From UBA1952 sp965246905 (lineage in GTDB: Bacteria > Bacteroidota > Bacteroidia > Chitinophagales > Chitinophagaceae), in the NCBI GenBank assembly GCA_965246905.1, contig CBDFFZ010000014.1, positions 310,001-374,000 of the forward strand: a DNA stretch of 64,000 nucleotides, given 5' to 3'. A program made the position numbers and the translations under genes. Each line of letters begins with the position of its first letter. The first letter of the stretch is position 1. Under the pieces are notes generated by a model that had not been told where the DNA came from, did not search any database, and saw only the letters and a list, made by a program, of their open reading frames with translations. Below, piece by piece: positions 53,888 through 61,996 of the stretch.

Positions 53888-54739
53888 CTAATGGTGTGCA
53901 ATGAATACCGGGGATGGGACAACTTCCAGAATAGATTGCGCAGTACTCGATTTAAAAAAGCGCGAGATACCGCTGCGGCCATAGGCCCCCATAATTATGA
54001 ATACGTGCCTGCAGTTCATGGTATAGGCCAGGAGGCGGCTTTCCGGATCCCCTTCCATTTCTATAAATTTATGTTGCTGAAAATGCGCTTCGAGCCATTC
54101 TTCTAGCATCATTTTTGCCTTTGCAGAAGTGTCTGATACTTCCTCGTTATGAACTTCAATAATTACCACTTTACGATCCTTCAGCTCCGGGAAAAGGTAG
54201 ATGAACAGTTTCAAGGCGTTTACAGACGCGGCACTGCCATCGTACGCAAACACCAGCTCATCGATCTGCTGAAAATGTGGTGGCGCAATGATCACCGGGC
54301 ATTCAGCCCCGGCCAGTAGCCTGGTTGCATGGCTGCTCAGGGAGCCATCCTCAGCAGCAATGGTATAGGTAAGTGAGCTTTCAATGATTAACGCATCCGC
54401 AAATCGGCTCTCAAGGATGAGGTCCTGTAAGGGCGCACCATGGTCCCGGTGAATGGTGCAGGTTGTTTCTCTTAGTGTGCAGGCTTGTTTAAATTGATCT
54501 ACCAGGTGTCCGAAATGTGCCCGTACCGGTTCATTTTCCGGAAGGTCGGTAGTCGTCACTGTATGGATGTACATGATGTCCTTATCCATCGTGGTAGTCG
54601 TAAGTTCTTTATGCCGGAGCGATTCAGGAAATACTCCTGTTAGCACTGAGCCCGTCATTTTTGCCAGATAACAGGCAAAATCAACAGCGCCGTTATGCAG
54701 CGAATGATTGTCGGGAACGAATAATAGCTTCTCCATCAT
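53888..54739 (-). CDS. Universal stress protein, tandem UspA domains
   Basis: A 283-residue protein with two UspA-like domains, about residues 1-150 and 160-283. The second ends with the ATP-binding GAYGRSGISRFFKSSTAQSIL pattern (G-2x-G-9x-G-S/T) trimmed here, then VPSPVFIA. Such proteins help survival under starvation and low oxygen. Two FNR-like boxes lie 50-90 bases upstream. It is the last gene of the leftward stress series next to the tRNA-Asp. Confidence 0.88.
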   Translation of the reverse strand: MMEKLLFVPDNHSLHNGAVDFACYLAKMTGSVLTGVFPESLRHKELTTTTMDKDIMYIHTVTTTDLPENEPVRAHFGHLVDQFKQACTLRETTCTIHRDHGAPLQDLILESRFADALIIESSLTYTIAAEDGSLSSHATRLLAGAECPVIIAPPHFQQIDELVFAYDGSAASVNALKLFIYLFPELKDRKVVIIEVHNEEVSDTSAKAKMMLEEWLEAHFQQHKFIEMEGDPESRLLAYTMNCRHVFIIMGAYGRSGISRFFKSSTAQSILEVVPSPVFIAHH

Positions 54740-54789
54740 TTTTGATAATTTCTGTAGAAAATCAAAACTAACAGGATGATCAGCGGATA

Positions 54790-54827
54790 TAGATGACGAT
54801 CAACACCCAATTATGTGATCCATATCA
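54790..54827 (-). promoter_or_regulatory. Two FNR/CRP-like boxes upstream of the stress-protein gene
   Basis: On the minus strand the core TGAT-atgg-ATCA (54816-54827) and TTGAT-cgtc-ATCta (54790-54803) match the FNR consensus TTGAT-N4-ATCAA at 8 of 10 and 8 of 10 positions. They are centred 25 bases apart and lie 51-88 bases before the start codon, a suitable place for activation under low oxygen. Confidence 0.45.
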
Positions 54828-55126
54828 GTGACCGTAATAATGCAGGTCGTTTAAGCCTGCATTTAATCAGCCATCAACTTTTGCTGTAGCTGTTGAATCT
54901 ATTGCCAAATTTGAAACTGGATTTTTATGCACAATCGACTATGGACATTTTTTCTAATTGAGATTGATAAGCGCCCGACTGAGGAGCAGGTCTTGCAGGC
55001 GAAATGCGTGTGCCATCAACCTTATCAGAAATGAATAGAATTTTGGCGTCAACGTGGAGCCTGGATCGCAAGAACGGTTAACAACAGCATCTTGTCTATT
55101 AAAATCTTCCGTCAACAATCTTCCGG
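54828..55126. other. Intergenic region before the recombinase remnant
   Basis: No gene can be supported in this stretch. It lies between the FNR-like boxes and the recombinase tail fragment and presumably holds worn recombinase sequence. Confidence 0.35.
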
Positions 55127-55340
55127 ATGAGAATTAGCTTGAAACTCGTGCCCCTATGGGTTTCCAGCAAAGTAAAAGACAAAGATCGATTGCAAAAACT
55201 ACTCTTTCCGGAAGGAATTGTCTATGACAAGGAAAAAGGGCGCATTTCGAACAGGGAGAGTGAACTCAATTTTTGCGTTAATCGCAGACCTCACGCAGGT
55301 TTCAGACGAAAAGCAAAAGGGACAAACCGGTGCTAAAACC
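55127..55340 (+). pseudogene. C-terminal tail of a serine site-specific recombinase, frameshifted
   Basis: Frame 1 reads KDRLQKLLFPEGIVYDKEKG, the conserved tail of Bacteroidota large serine recombinases ('LQxLxFPEGIxYDKExxxxRTxxxNxIF'). The following FRTGRVNSIFALIADLTQVS continues in the next frame, so there is a one-base shift near 55240. The resolvase, recombinase and zinc-ribbon domains are missing. The tail runs into the terminator and tRNA-Asp on the opposite strand. Confidence 0.65.
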
Positions 55341-55350
55341 AATTTGTCCC
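55319..55350 (-). terminator. Terminator of tRNA-Asp
   Basis: The stem gggacaaa / tttgtccc is followed on the minus strand by ttttgctttt, seven bases past the tRNA 3' end. Confidence 0.65.
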
Positions 55351-55356
55351 TTTCTG

Positions 55357-55430
55357 CGGACTGGACGGGACTCGAACCCGCGACCTCCGCCGTGACAGGG
55401 CGGCATTCTAACCAACTGAACTACCAATCC
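55357..55430 (-). tRNA. tRNA-Asp (GTC)
   Basis: A 74-base cloverleaf on the minus strand: acceptor GGATTGG with CCAGTCC (one G-T pair) and discriminator G, D-arm AGTTCAGTTGGTTAGAAT, anticodon loop CTGTCAC with anticodon GTC, T-arm GGGTTCGAGTCCC. CCA is not encoded. The serine recombinase tail abuts its 3' side. Confidence 0.96.
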
Positions 55431-55532
55431 TCCTTTTCCTTCCCGCAACCTTCGCAGCCTGCGTTGGGGGTGCAAATATAAGGCCGTCTTCCCCACTTTT
55501 CCAAACGGGCACCTTATTTTTTCAAAAAATTC

Positions 55533-56720
55533 TTAATAAAACTGTGTCAGGTACGGGTAGCGCTCCTCATATAAATCCTTCACCTTCTGTAAGATCGTCT
55601 CCCGCAGCCCATCCACATTCCGGCGTTCCGTAGCCGATATAAATACGGCTTCATTATTTGTCTTTTCCATCCAGCGCTCATTCAGCTGTATCAGCATTTC
55701 ATTCTTTACTTCCGGGTCCAGCCATTCATCAAAAGTATGCGCCTCGTACAAGTCCATCTTGTTGAAGATCGTAAGCACAGGTTTATCAAAAGCGCCCAAC
55801 TCCTGGAGTGTTTTGTTCACTACGCCCATTTGGTCTTCATAGCCGTGGTGGCTGATATCTACCACATGCAGCAGGCAATCTGCCTCGCGCACCTCATCCA
55901 GCGTGCTTTTAAAGCTCTCTACCAAGTGGTGGGGCAGCTTACGGATGAAGCCCACCGTATCGCTCAGCAGGAAGGGCGTTTGCTCATAGACCACTTTACG
56001 GGTAGTAGTATCCAGCGTGGCAAAAAGCTTGTTCTCTGCAAATACTTCCGATTTTGAGATCAGATTCATGATCGTGCTCTTGCCCACATTTGTGTAGCCC
56101 ACTAGCGCTACCCGGATAAACGTGCCACGCTCCTGCCGCTGGGTAGTGCTCTGCCGGTCTATGTCCTTCAGGCGCTTGCGCAGCAGAGATATTTTGTCCT
56201 TTACGATCCGGCGGTCCGTTTCTATTTCCGTTTCCCCGGGCCCGCGCGAGCCTATGCCGCCGCCCTGCCGCTCTAAGTGCTGCCACATGCCTTTAAGGCG
56301 GGGCAGCAGGTATTGATATTGCGCCAGCTCCACCTGCGTGCGGGCCTGCGCAGTCTTCGCCCTGCGGGCAAATATGTCTAAGATAAGATCACTGCGGTCG
56401 ATGGTTCTTACACCAAGCACCTTCTCGATATTGATGATTTGGGAGCCGGTGAGCTCATCGTCAAAAATGGCCAGGGTGATGCCTTTGGCAGCGCAGTATT
56501 CCCGGATCTCCTCCAGCTTGCCTTTACCCACAAATGTTTTGCTGTCGCGGGTGGGGAGCTTTTGCAGGAATTGCTTTTTCGTAGTAGCGCCCGCAGTTTC
56601 CGCAAGAAAAGCCAGCTCATTCAGATATTCCTTCGCTTCAGTCTCCGTCTGCATTTTAGTTATGAGACCAACGAGTACAGCCTGCTCTTCCTCCTGAATA
56701 TTATTCTTCTTATCAATCAA
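55533..56720 (-). CDS. hflX: GTPase HflX
   Basis: A 395-residue HflX, a GTPase that splits stalled ribosomes during heat or antibiotic stress. The N-terminal HflX domain has GKGKLEEIREYC and the glycine-rich loop GGGIGSRGPGETEIETDRR (trimmed). The G domain follows: G1 GYTNVGKST, G3 DTVGFIRKLPHHLVESF, G4 NKMD, G5 SATERR. Length fits Bacteroidota HflX. A single gene between the tRNA and a divergently unrelated subtilase gene in the same direction. Confidence 0.95.
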   Translation of the reverse strand: MIDKKNNIQEEEQAVLVGLITKMQTETEAKEYLNELAFLAETAGATTKKQFLQKLPTRDSKTFVGKGKLEEIREYCAAKGITLAIFDDELTGSQIINIEKVLGVRTIDRSDLILDIFARRAKTAQARTQVELAQYQYLLPRLKGMWQHLERQGGGIGSRGPGETEIETDRRIVKDKISLLRKRLKDIDRQSTTQRQERGTFIRVALVGYTNVGKSTIMNLISKSEVFAENKLFATLDTTTRKVVYEQTPFLLSDTVGFIRKLPHHLVESFKSTLDEVREADCLLHVVDISHHGYEDQMGVVNKTLQELGAFDKPVLTIFNKMDLYEAHTFDEWLDPEVKNEMLIQLNERWMEKTNNEAVFISATERRNVDGLRETILQKVKDLYEERYPYLTQFY

Positions 56721-56820
56721 AATGAAACCGGTAATTATAGTGAAATGGATAGGCCGTAAAATTACGAAATAGGTAGGTGCACTTTATGACAGATATAACC
56801 GCAAAGGACGCAAAGACCTG

Positions 56821-58482
56821 TTATTGCTTCGTAAGCTTATAGGTAGATGCCTTGCCAACCATTTCTATTTGGAGCAGGTAAATGCCGGCGGGTAATGCCG
56901 GCGGCAGCTCCCATTTAAAATTACTATTCCCGGCTGCTGCACTCAATGCGCGCTCCGCCACGATCCTGCCTGCCGCATCGGTAAGTGTACAACGTATAAC
57001 CGTCTCTTTTGTGAAGGAATAATGAAGGGTTACGGCATTTAAAAACGGATTAGGTGTTATCGTAAGTCCGGCCTGGCCAACAGGAATATTATCGATCCCT
57101 ACTGTACCCAGTACTTTTTTAAAATCCGGGATTCCATAGCCTTCCTTTGCAGTAGGATTTCCCGCGCGGTCTGCGCTCACCGTAATAGCCTGCCGCAGCT
57201 GGTAAGGCGTGATCGATGGTTTGCTCTGCCGGATACAGGCCGCCCAGCCGGCAATCTGCGGGGTGGAAAATGACGTGCCGCTTTGGTTGAAAATGCCACT
57301 GCTGCCAAAAGTAGCGGCAGGACTGCCCTGCGCTACAATATCCGGCTTTACCTGGCCGCTGCTGTTAGGCCCCGGACTGCTAAAACCCGCAACCGTGCGG
57401 AGCGGATCTACCGCGCCTACAGTAAGCACACTATCTGCATCACCGGGAGTAAGGATGAAATTCCAGCTGCCGCCGCCTTCATTGCCTGCGGAATTGAGCA
57501 CGAAAATGCCGCGGGCCACGGCCATATTCGCTGCACGGGCTACCAGCGTGGTATGGCCATCCAGCTCCGCTTTATTATAAATGGAATAAGCAGGGTGCAC
57601 AAAATCAAAATACCCCAGCGAGGAGGTAACAATATCTGCGCCAAGACTATCTGCACGCTCGAGGCCGCCTACAAAATTATCCAGCTCATACAGCGCATCC
57701 GTAATAGAGTTATCATCCGTAATGTAGAGGGCATATTGCGCGGCCGGTGCGCTGCCCACAAAAGAACCGGGCACGATACCCGCCATAGTGGATAGCACAG
57801 CAGTGCCATGACCCCATACCGGGGTATAAATATCTGTGCTGGCTGAGACAAAATTCCAGGAATCCAGCAAGCGCCCCTGTTGCCGCAGGCTATCGAAGCC
57901 AGGATGTGTATTGGTGCCGTTAAAGCCAAGATCAAGCACCGCAATCAATTGTCCCTGACCGCGCAGTCCCTGATCATGCAGGTAGTCGCCGTTCACCATG
58001 TGTGTCTGATCCCAGGTATTGCCGTAATAGGCAGCGGCGCCTGTGCCTCTTGCAGGAGGTATCGGGGTATTTGCGGAAACAGTATCGGAAGGCGCGCCCC
58101 GGTGCAGTGCCGTAGCAAAATAGCCTAAATAGTCGATGCCCGTTATATAAGGCTTACCCTGGAGCTGTAAAATTTTGGATGAGTCGCTAAGCAGGATAAC
58201 GCATTGATTGAACCAGCGCGAAGTAACGTGCAGCTTGCCGGAAGTGGCACTCAATACATCGGAAAGATACGCCGGCGACACCGGCCTGTCTGCCTCTGCA
58301 ACGGAAACGCCCTGCGTGCTGCGGCGCTGTAAAGCGCGGGCGCTCAGAAAAGCGGAAGGGTTCGCCAATGCCGGCGAACCTGTTTTATCAGTAAAATGAA
58401 TGCGAAAGGCCCATTGCGGAGCAGCTTCCGTGCTTACTGCAGCTATTAGTATCAACCCACACAATATTCCGCACAGCCGCAT
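56821..58482 (-). CDS. Secreted S8 (subtilisin) protease with T9SS sorting domain
   Basis: A 553-residue exported protease. Signal peptide to about residue 20, an N-terminal propeptide-like region, then the subtilase domain with catalytic Asp in AVLDLGFNG, His in WGHGTAVLS and Ser in QSGTSFSTPQIAGW; the oxyanion Asn is in NSAGNEGGG. The C-terminal 80 residues are a type A T9SS sorting domain: ITPNPFLNAVTLHYS, LTDAAGRIVAE, LPAGIYLLQIE. It is expected outside the cell or on its surface. Confidence 0.93.
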   Translation of the reverse strand: MRLCGILCGLILIAAVSTEAAPQWAFRIHFTDKTGSPALANPSAFLSARALQRRSTQGVSVAEADRPVSPAYLSDVLSATSGKLHVTSRWFNQCVILLSDSSKILQLQGKPYITGIDYLGYFATALHRGAPSDTVSANTPIPPARGTGAAAYYGNTWDQTHMVNGDYLHDQGLRGQGQLIAVLDLGFNGTNTHPGFDSLRQQGRLLDSWNFVSASTDIYTPVWGHGTAVLSTMAGIVPGSFVGSAPAAQYALYITDDNSITDALYELDNFVGGLERADSLGADIVTSSLGYFDFVHPAYSIYNKAELDGHTTLVARAANMAVARGIFVLNSAGNEGGGSWNFILTPGDADSVLTVGAVDPLRTVAGFSSPGPNSSGQVKPDIVAQGSPAATFGSSGIFNQSGTSFSTPQIAGWAACIRQSKPSITPYQLRQAITVSADRAGNPTAKEGYGIPDFKKVLGTVGIDNIPVGQAGLTITPNPFLNAVTLHYSFTKETVIRCTLTDAAGRIVAERALSAAAGNSNFKWELPPALPAGIYLLQIEMVGKASTYKLTKQ

Positions 58483-58499
58483 AAGCCATCTTTAAAGTA

Positions 58500-59240
58500 T
58501 TAATTATGGTCCACCGCGCGCATCACTACTGCGTAGCCTTTGCGGTAATAATTCCCGGTAGATGAGTTTTGATCGTACTTCCAGTTAATGATCTCGCGAT
58601 AGATAAGACCTACATTATAAGCATAGATTTCCTTGGCAAAGCGGCGCTCAGCATAGGTATCGGGCATAAGTGCAGGGCTGTTGAGCGAGTCGTCCACCTG
58701 CTGTACGGTAGCTGTATTATCGAAGTTGGCACGGCCGGTATTGTACGGACTGCCTATGTTATAATACGTGTAATACCACTTATTGTAGAACTGCAGGTCC
58801 TGATCGGCAGTAGGAATCTGGCTATTGCCCTCCCAGGTAGTGCCTTTAGCCACCGGAAAAACCAGCTTGGTAAAGCGCAGGTTGTTCTGCACCACATCCA
58901 GCCCGGTAAGCGTTGGCGTAGCAAAGAATACATCATTCGCCTCGAAGGCAACTGTATCCGTTTTGCGGGTAAATACTTCCACCTGGTAAGATGTGCGCAG
59001 TTGATTGTCGAGGAAGCTATCGGTAACGTTGTAGCGCACCTGCATATGGCGCAGCGTAGTGGTCTGCGCAAAATCGTCATAGATCGTGGAGTCCACATCA
59101 TAGAGCACATAATGGCCTTTAGTAAGTGGATAGTAACCGCGGGTAAGCTCATTGCCGTATATATTGTCATTCTCCTTTTTGCAGGAAGAGAAGGACGCGA
59201 TAGCCGCTATAAATAATAAAGGTAAAAGCCTGTTTTTCAT
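58500..59240 (-). CDS. Lipoprotein of unknown function
   Basis: A 246-residue lipoprotein: signal MKNRLLPLLFIAAIASFSSC, anchor Cys20, followed by KKEN, a common Bacteroidota outer-surface pattern. The rest is beta-rich with GYYPLTKGHYVLYDVDSTIY at the start and AKEIYAYNVGLIYREIINW near the end, a pattern shared by many Bacteroidota lipoproteins without known function. It lies 17 bases upstream of the subtilase gene in the same direction and may be cotranscribed with it. Confidence 0.8.
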   Translation of the reverse strand: MKNRLLPLLFIAAIASFSSCKKENDNIYGNELTRGYYPLTKGHYVLYDVDSTIYDDFAQTTTLRHMQVRYNVTDSFLDNQLRTSYQVEVFTRKTDTVAFEANDVFFATPTLTGLDVVQNNLRFTKLVFPVAKGTTWEGNSQIPTADQDLQFYNKWYYTYYNIGSPYNTGRANFDNTATVQQVDDSLNSPALMPDTYAERRFAKEIYAYNVGLIYREIINWKYDQNSSTGNYYRKGYAVVMRAVDHN

Positions 59241-59339
59241 ATAATACATTCCGTATAAGCTGGTAAATATAGTAAAACCCGTTAAAAGTTGATAAGTTGA
59301 TGGGATGATAAGATTATAAGTTGTAGTGGGCGCCCGTTT

Positions 59340-60446
59340 TTAAAGCTGCCCCGCGTGGATAATCCCGCCGCCAATCACATCATCGCCTTCATAAAAAACC
59401 GCGCTTTGCCCCGGGGCAATACTGCTTACCGCATGGGTAAAATCCACCCTTATCTTGCTACCATCATGATGCAGGATACTTTCGCCGCCGGCATCGCGGT
59501 AGCGGATCTTTGTAGTAGCCGTCATGCCATCGGCAACCGCCGGATACTTCACCATATTAATACCGCCTACCCACATCTGCGAAGCCTGCAGCTCGTGCGC
59601 CTCACCCAGCACCACCGTATTCGTTTCCGGAATGATCTGTGTCACGAACATCGGCTTGCCAAACGCCATATCCAGCCCTTTCCGCTGGCCAATCGTATAA
59701 AAAGGATAGCCTTTATGCTTACCCACTTTCGTGCCATCGCCAAATACAAAATCCCCGCCTGCCACTGTTTCTTCCAGCGCAGCATCCTGCCGCTTTAAAA
59801 AGCCCCGGTAATCGTTATCCGGCACAAAGCATATTTCATAGCTCTCGGCCTTCTTGGAGAGCTCTACGTAGCCCATGTCTGCTGCATATTGCCGCACCTC
59901 TGTTTTCAGTAAATCCCCTAACGGATAGATACTCCTCGAAAGGCATTCCTGACCTAATCCCCAAAGCACATAGCTCTGGTCTTTGGTAAGGTCTTTGGCT
60001 TTGGATAATATGCCCCGCCCGCCTTCCTGCCGCACCTTTACATAATGCCCGGTCGCAATAAAATCGCAGCCCAGCGCATCGGCCCGTTTCAGGAGCGCCG
60101 CCCATTTAATGTGCGTATTACAGAGCACACACGGGTTAGGCGTACGGCCGGCAATATATTCATCCACAAAATTCCGGATCACATGGTCGCCAAACTCTTC
60201 GCGGATATCCAGCACATAATGCGGGAAGCCATGCTCCACCGCCGCCTGCCGCGCATCATTAAAAGAATCGAGGTTACAGCAGCCGGTCTCTTTCTTGCCG
60301 TTCGCACTACCACCGGATGTGGCGTAATCCCACGTCTTCATCGTTACGCCTACCACATCATAGCCTTGCTGGTGCAGCATCAGCGCGCTCACTGTGCTGT
60401 CAATGCCGCCGCTCATGGCCACCAGTACTTTTCCGTTTCTGCTCAT
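59340..60446 (-). CDS. mnmA: tRNA-specific 2-thiouridylase MnmA
   Basis: A 368-residue enzyme that adds the 2-thio group to U34 of tRNA-Lys, -Glu and -Gln. The PP-loop is MSGGIDSTVSALML, the first catalytic Cys is in NPCVLCN, and the second in YEICFVPDND; the domains end with the PUA-like segment including ALPGQSAVFYEGD (here SIAPGQSAVFYEGD). Length fits Bacteroidota MnmA. Starts at the first Met. Confidence 0.96.
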   Translation of the reverse strand: MSRNGKVLVAMSGGIDSTVSALMLHQQGYDVVGVTMKTWDYATSGGSANGKKETGCCNLDSFNDARQAAVEHGFPHYVLDIREEFGDHVIRNFVDEYIAGRTPNPCVLCNTHIKWAALLKRADALGCDFIATGHYVKVRQEGGRGILSKAKDLTKDQSYVLWGLGQECLSRSIYPLGDLLKTEVRQYAADMGYVELSKKAESYEICFVPDNDYRGFLKRQDAALEETVAGGDFVFGDGTKVGKHKGYPFYTIGQRKGLDMAFGKPMFVTQIIPETNTVVLGEAHELQASQMWVGGINMVKYPAVADGMTATTKIRYRDAGGESILHHDGSKIRVDFTHAVSSIAPGQSAVFYEGDDVIGGGIIHAGQL

Positions 60447-60508
60447 CGTTCTGTTTTATACGCCATGGTTCAAAGCCATGCCTATAGTGATTGTTCGCTT
60501 ACTGTTTC
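60447..60508. other. mnmA upstream region
   Basis: Short region before mnmA, presumably containing its promoter; no clear site is seen. Confidence 0.3.
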
Positions 60509-60619
60509 GGGCGTGCCCCAAGCTGCGCAAGGGGCCGGGCTATCCGCTGCAAGTCCTCGCGGCAGCCGCACAAAAGGCAGGGCGCTGCGGGCTTTCCGCT
60601 ACTATCCCTCACGCTGGCC
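60509..60619 (-). ncRNA. Conserved structured intergenic element (possible ncRNA or repeat)
   Basis: On the minus strand, about 110 bases contain the conserved strings gcgtgagggatag, agcggaaagcccgcag and gaggacttgcagcggatag, then gcccggccccttgcg with a closing GC-rich stem (cttggggcacgccc). I have seen this kind of sequence repeatedly in Bacteroidota intergenic regions, and it may be the motif catalogued as Flavo-1, but I cannot verify that here. It does not encode protein. Confidence 0.45.
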
Positions 60620-60872
60620 ACTGCTGCTACAAAACTTTTGGCCCTACGGGCCGCACATTCGCTATGCCAATAAAAGTGCAAAGCCACGCCGCCGCAAAAA
60701 TACGCTTATTCACTCCCACACCTATCACGATCCTTTACGTACCGATAAGGCAATAGTTTGCACTTCTTCCGTCAGCCAGAACCATGAAATAGCTTCAGGG
60801 TTCAGCATGACGAAGCTTAGTGAAGTAAGCTGAATAAACAGGCTCAACGTGTAGCACAGGCTCATCCATCCC
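60620..60872. other. Intergenic region with a repeat fragment
   Basis: No gene. Contains the small palindrome ggccctacgggcc and, near 60797, ttcagcatgacgaagctta, like fragments of dispersed Bacteroidota palindromic repeats. Confidence 0.35.
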
Positions 60873-61574
60873 CTAATACTTCTCCTTCTGGAAGCCCCAG
60901 TTGCGCAGCTCTGTTTTCCAGGTGTCGGGGTAATTGGCCCTGATGGCCAGCACGATCACGGTGAGGCCCTTCCTCAGCCCCTTCTTCAGCTTATTTTTAT
61001 TGCCTGTCGTCCGGCTTACGCCGCTATCGGTGCCGGTGGCTTGCTCCAGGGATGCATCGAACCTTTCTTTCACATCCTTCCAGAATGCAGTGCCATAAGT
61101 GTTCTTGCCAAAGCCTTCTGCCTCCAGGCCCTCCAATAGCAGCGTTAGTGCTGTGCGGCGGTCATCATGGTCTTTGGGCAGCACGAAGAGCTTGCCTTTG
61201 CGCACAATGCCAAACGCCGGATATTAGCCGGGCGCAGCCTTCTTACCATATTTCTCCGCCAGGTAGCCCTTCACATACCCAAGCGATGTATTGATCCGCG
61301 CATCCAGCGCCGCGAGGCGGCCGGTAATCTGGGCACGGCCTCCGCCCTCACTTGCCTTTCTGCTGAGCAGCGCGCTGTATTCACCGGCATTGGCCGCAAA
61401 GTCTGCTGCGGAAAGCCACTGTAAGGTGAGCCAGCTATTGGCCAGCCACATTTCACTTACTGTTGCTGCCAGGCTGCCAAAGTCGGTATCGGCTTTGGGC
61501 ACATTGCCTTTCTTACTGCGGCCTGTGCCGGTTACGGTCGTTTCGGGAAGGTTGCCCGGGGTATTAGCTGCCAT
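60873..61574 (-). pseudogene. Hypothetical protein split by an in-frame stop codon
   Basis: Two open pieces in the same frame, separated only by a TAA at 61224-61226: the first ends YLAEKYGKKAAPG and the second resumes YPAFGIVRKGKLFVLPKD. Together they make a complete uncharacterised Bacteroidota protein of about 230 residues ending ANYPDTWKTELRNWGFQKEKY with trimming. The N-terminal start at 61574 (MAANTPGNLPE) fits. The single nonsense codon leaves both pieces otherwise intact, so it is recent or possibly a sequencing error. Function unknown. Confidence 0.7.
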
Positions 61575-61639
61575 ATCATTCAGTTTGAAGAATAAATATA
61601 GGGGATTAGTACGTTGTATCAATGCCTTGGCTATCATCC

Positions 61640-61915
61640 CGCTAAAGAATATTTAGCCCATAATCCGGCTTACCTGCCCCGGTTGGCGCTTGCCCATGCC
61701 GGGGTTGCCGGCTTACCCGTACCGGGCGGCAGCGCTTATATCCGGGGCACCGGCCACCCTCCATTGGGTGGTAGTTTCCCACGGCAGGCAGGCAGGCTAC
61801 CCTGCCATGGGCGGCGCTTTCCCAAGGGAGGGTTGCCGGCCTCCCCGCTATGGGTTGTGCTTGCTTCACGGAGGGTTGCCGCTTACCCTGTACCACTGCC
61901 GTACTATCTAAAAGG
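61640..61915. repeat. GC-rich palindromic repeat cluster
   Basis: Three copies of a core close to gggttgccggcttaccc are found (near 61704, 61831 and 61872, the last two with variations) along with other palindromes such as ccaccctccattgggtgg. This is REP-like intergenic DNA without coding features. It lies between the split gene and aroB. Confidence 0.5.
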
Positions 61916-61996
61916 CCAACTCAGCAGTAACGTAACTTTAGCCGGGCAAGCAAAGCCGCTGACTCACGGCTCCACTATTCAACCCTTCAAATCAAT

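Noticed and set aside
55218..55481. Open frame reading DWTGLEPATSAVTG
   Set aside because: The second half is the translation of antisense tRNA-Asp, a well-known false gene; only the first half, the recombinase tail, is meaningful.
57283..57795. 170-codon plus-strand frame
   Set aside because: It is a shadow of the subtilase gene on the minus strand.
60045..60833. 262-codon plus-strand frame spanning mnmA start and the structured element
   Set aside because: It overlaps mnmA in antisense and runs through non-coding repeats; no family resemblance.
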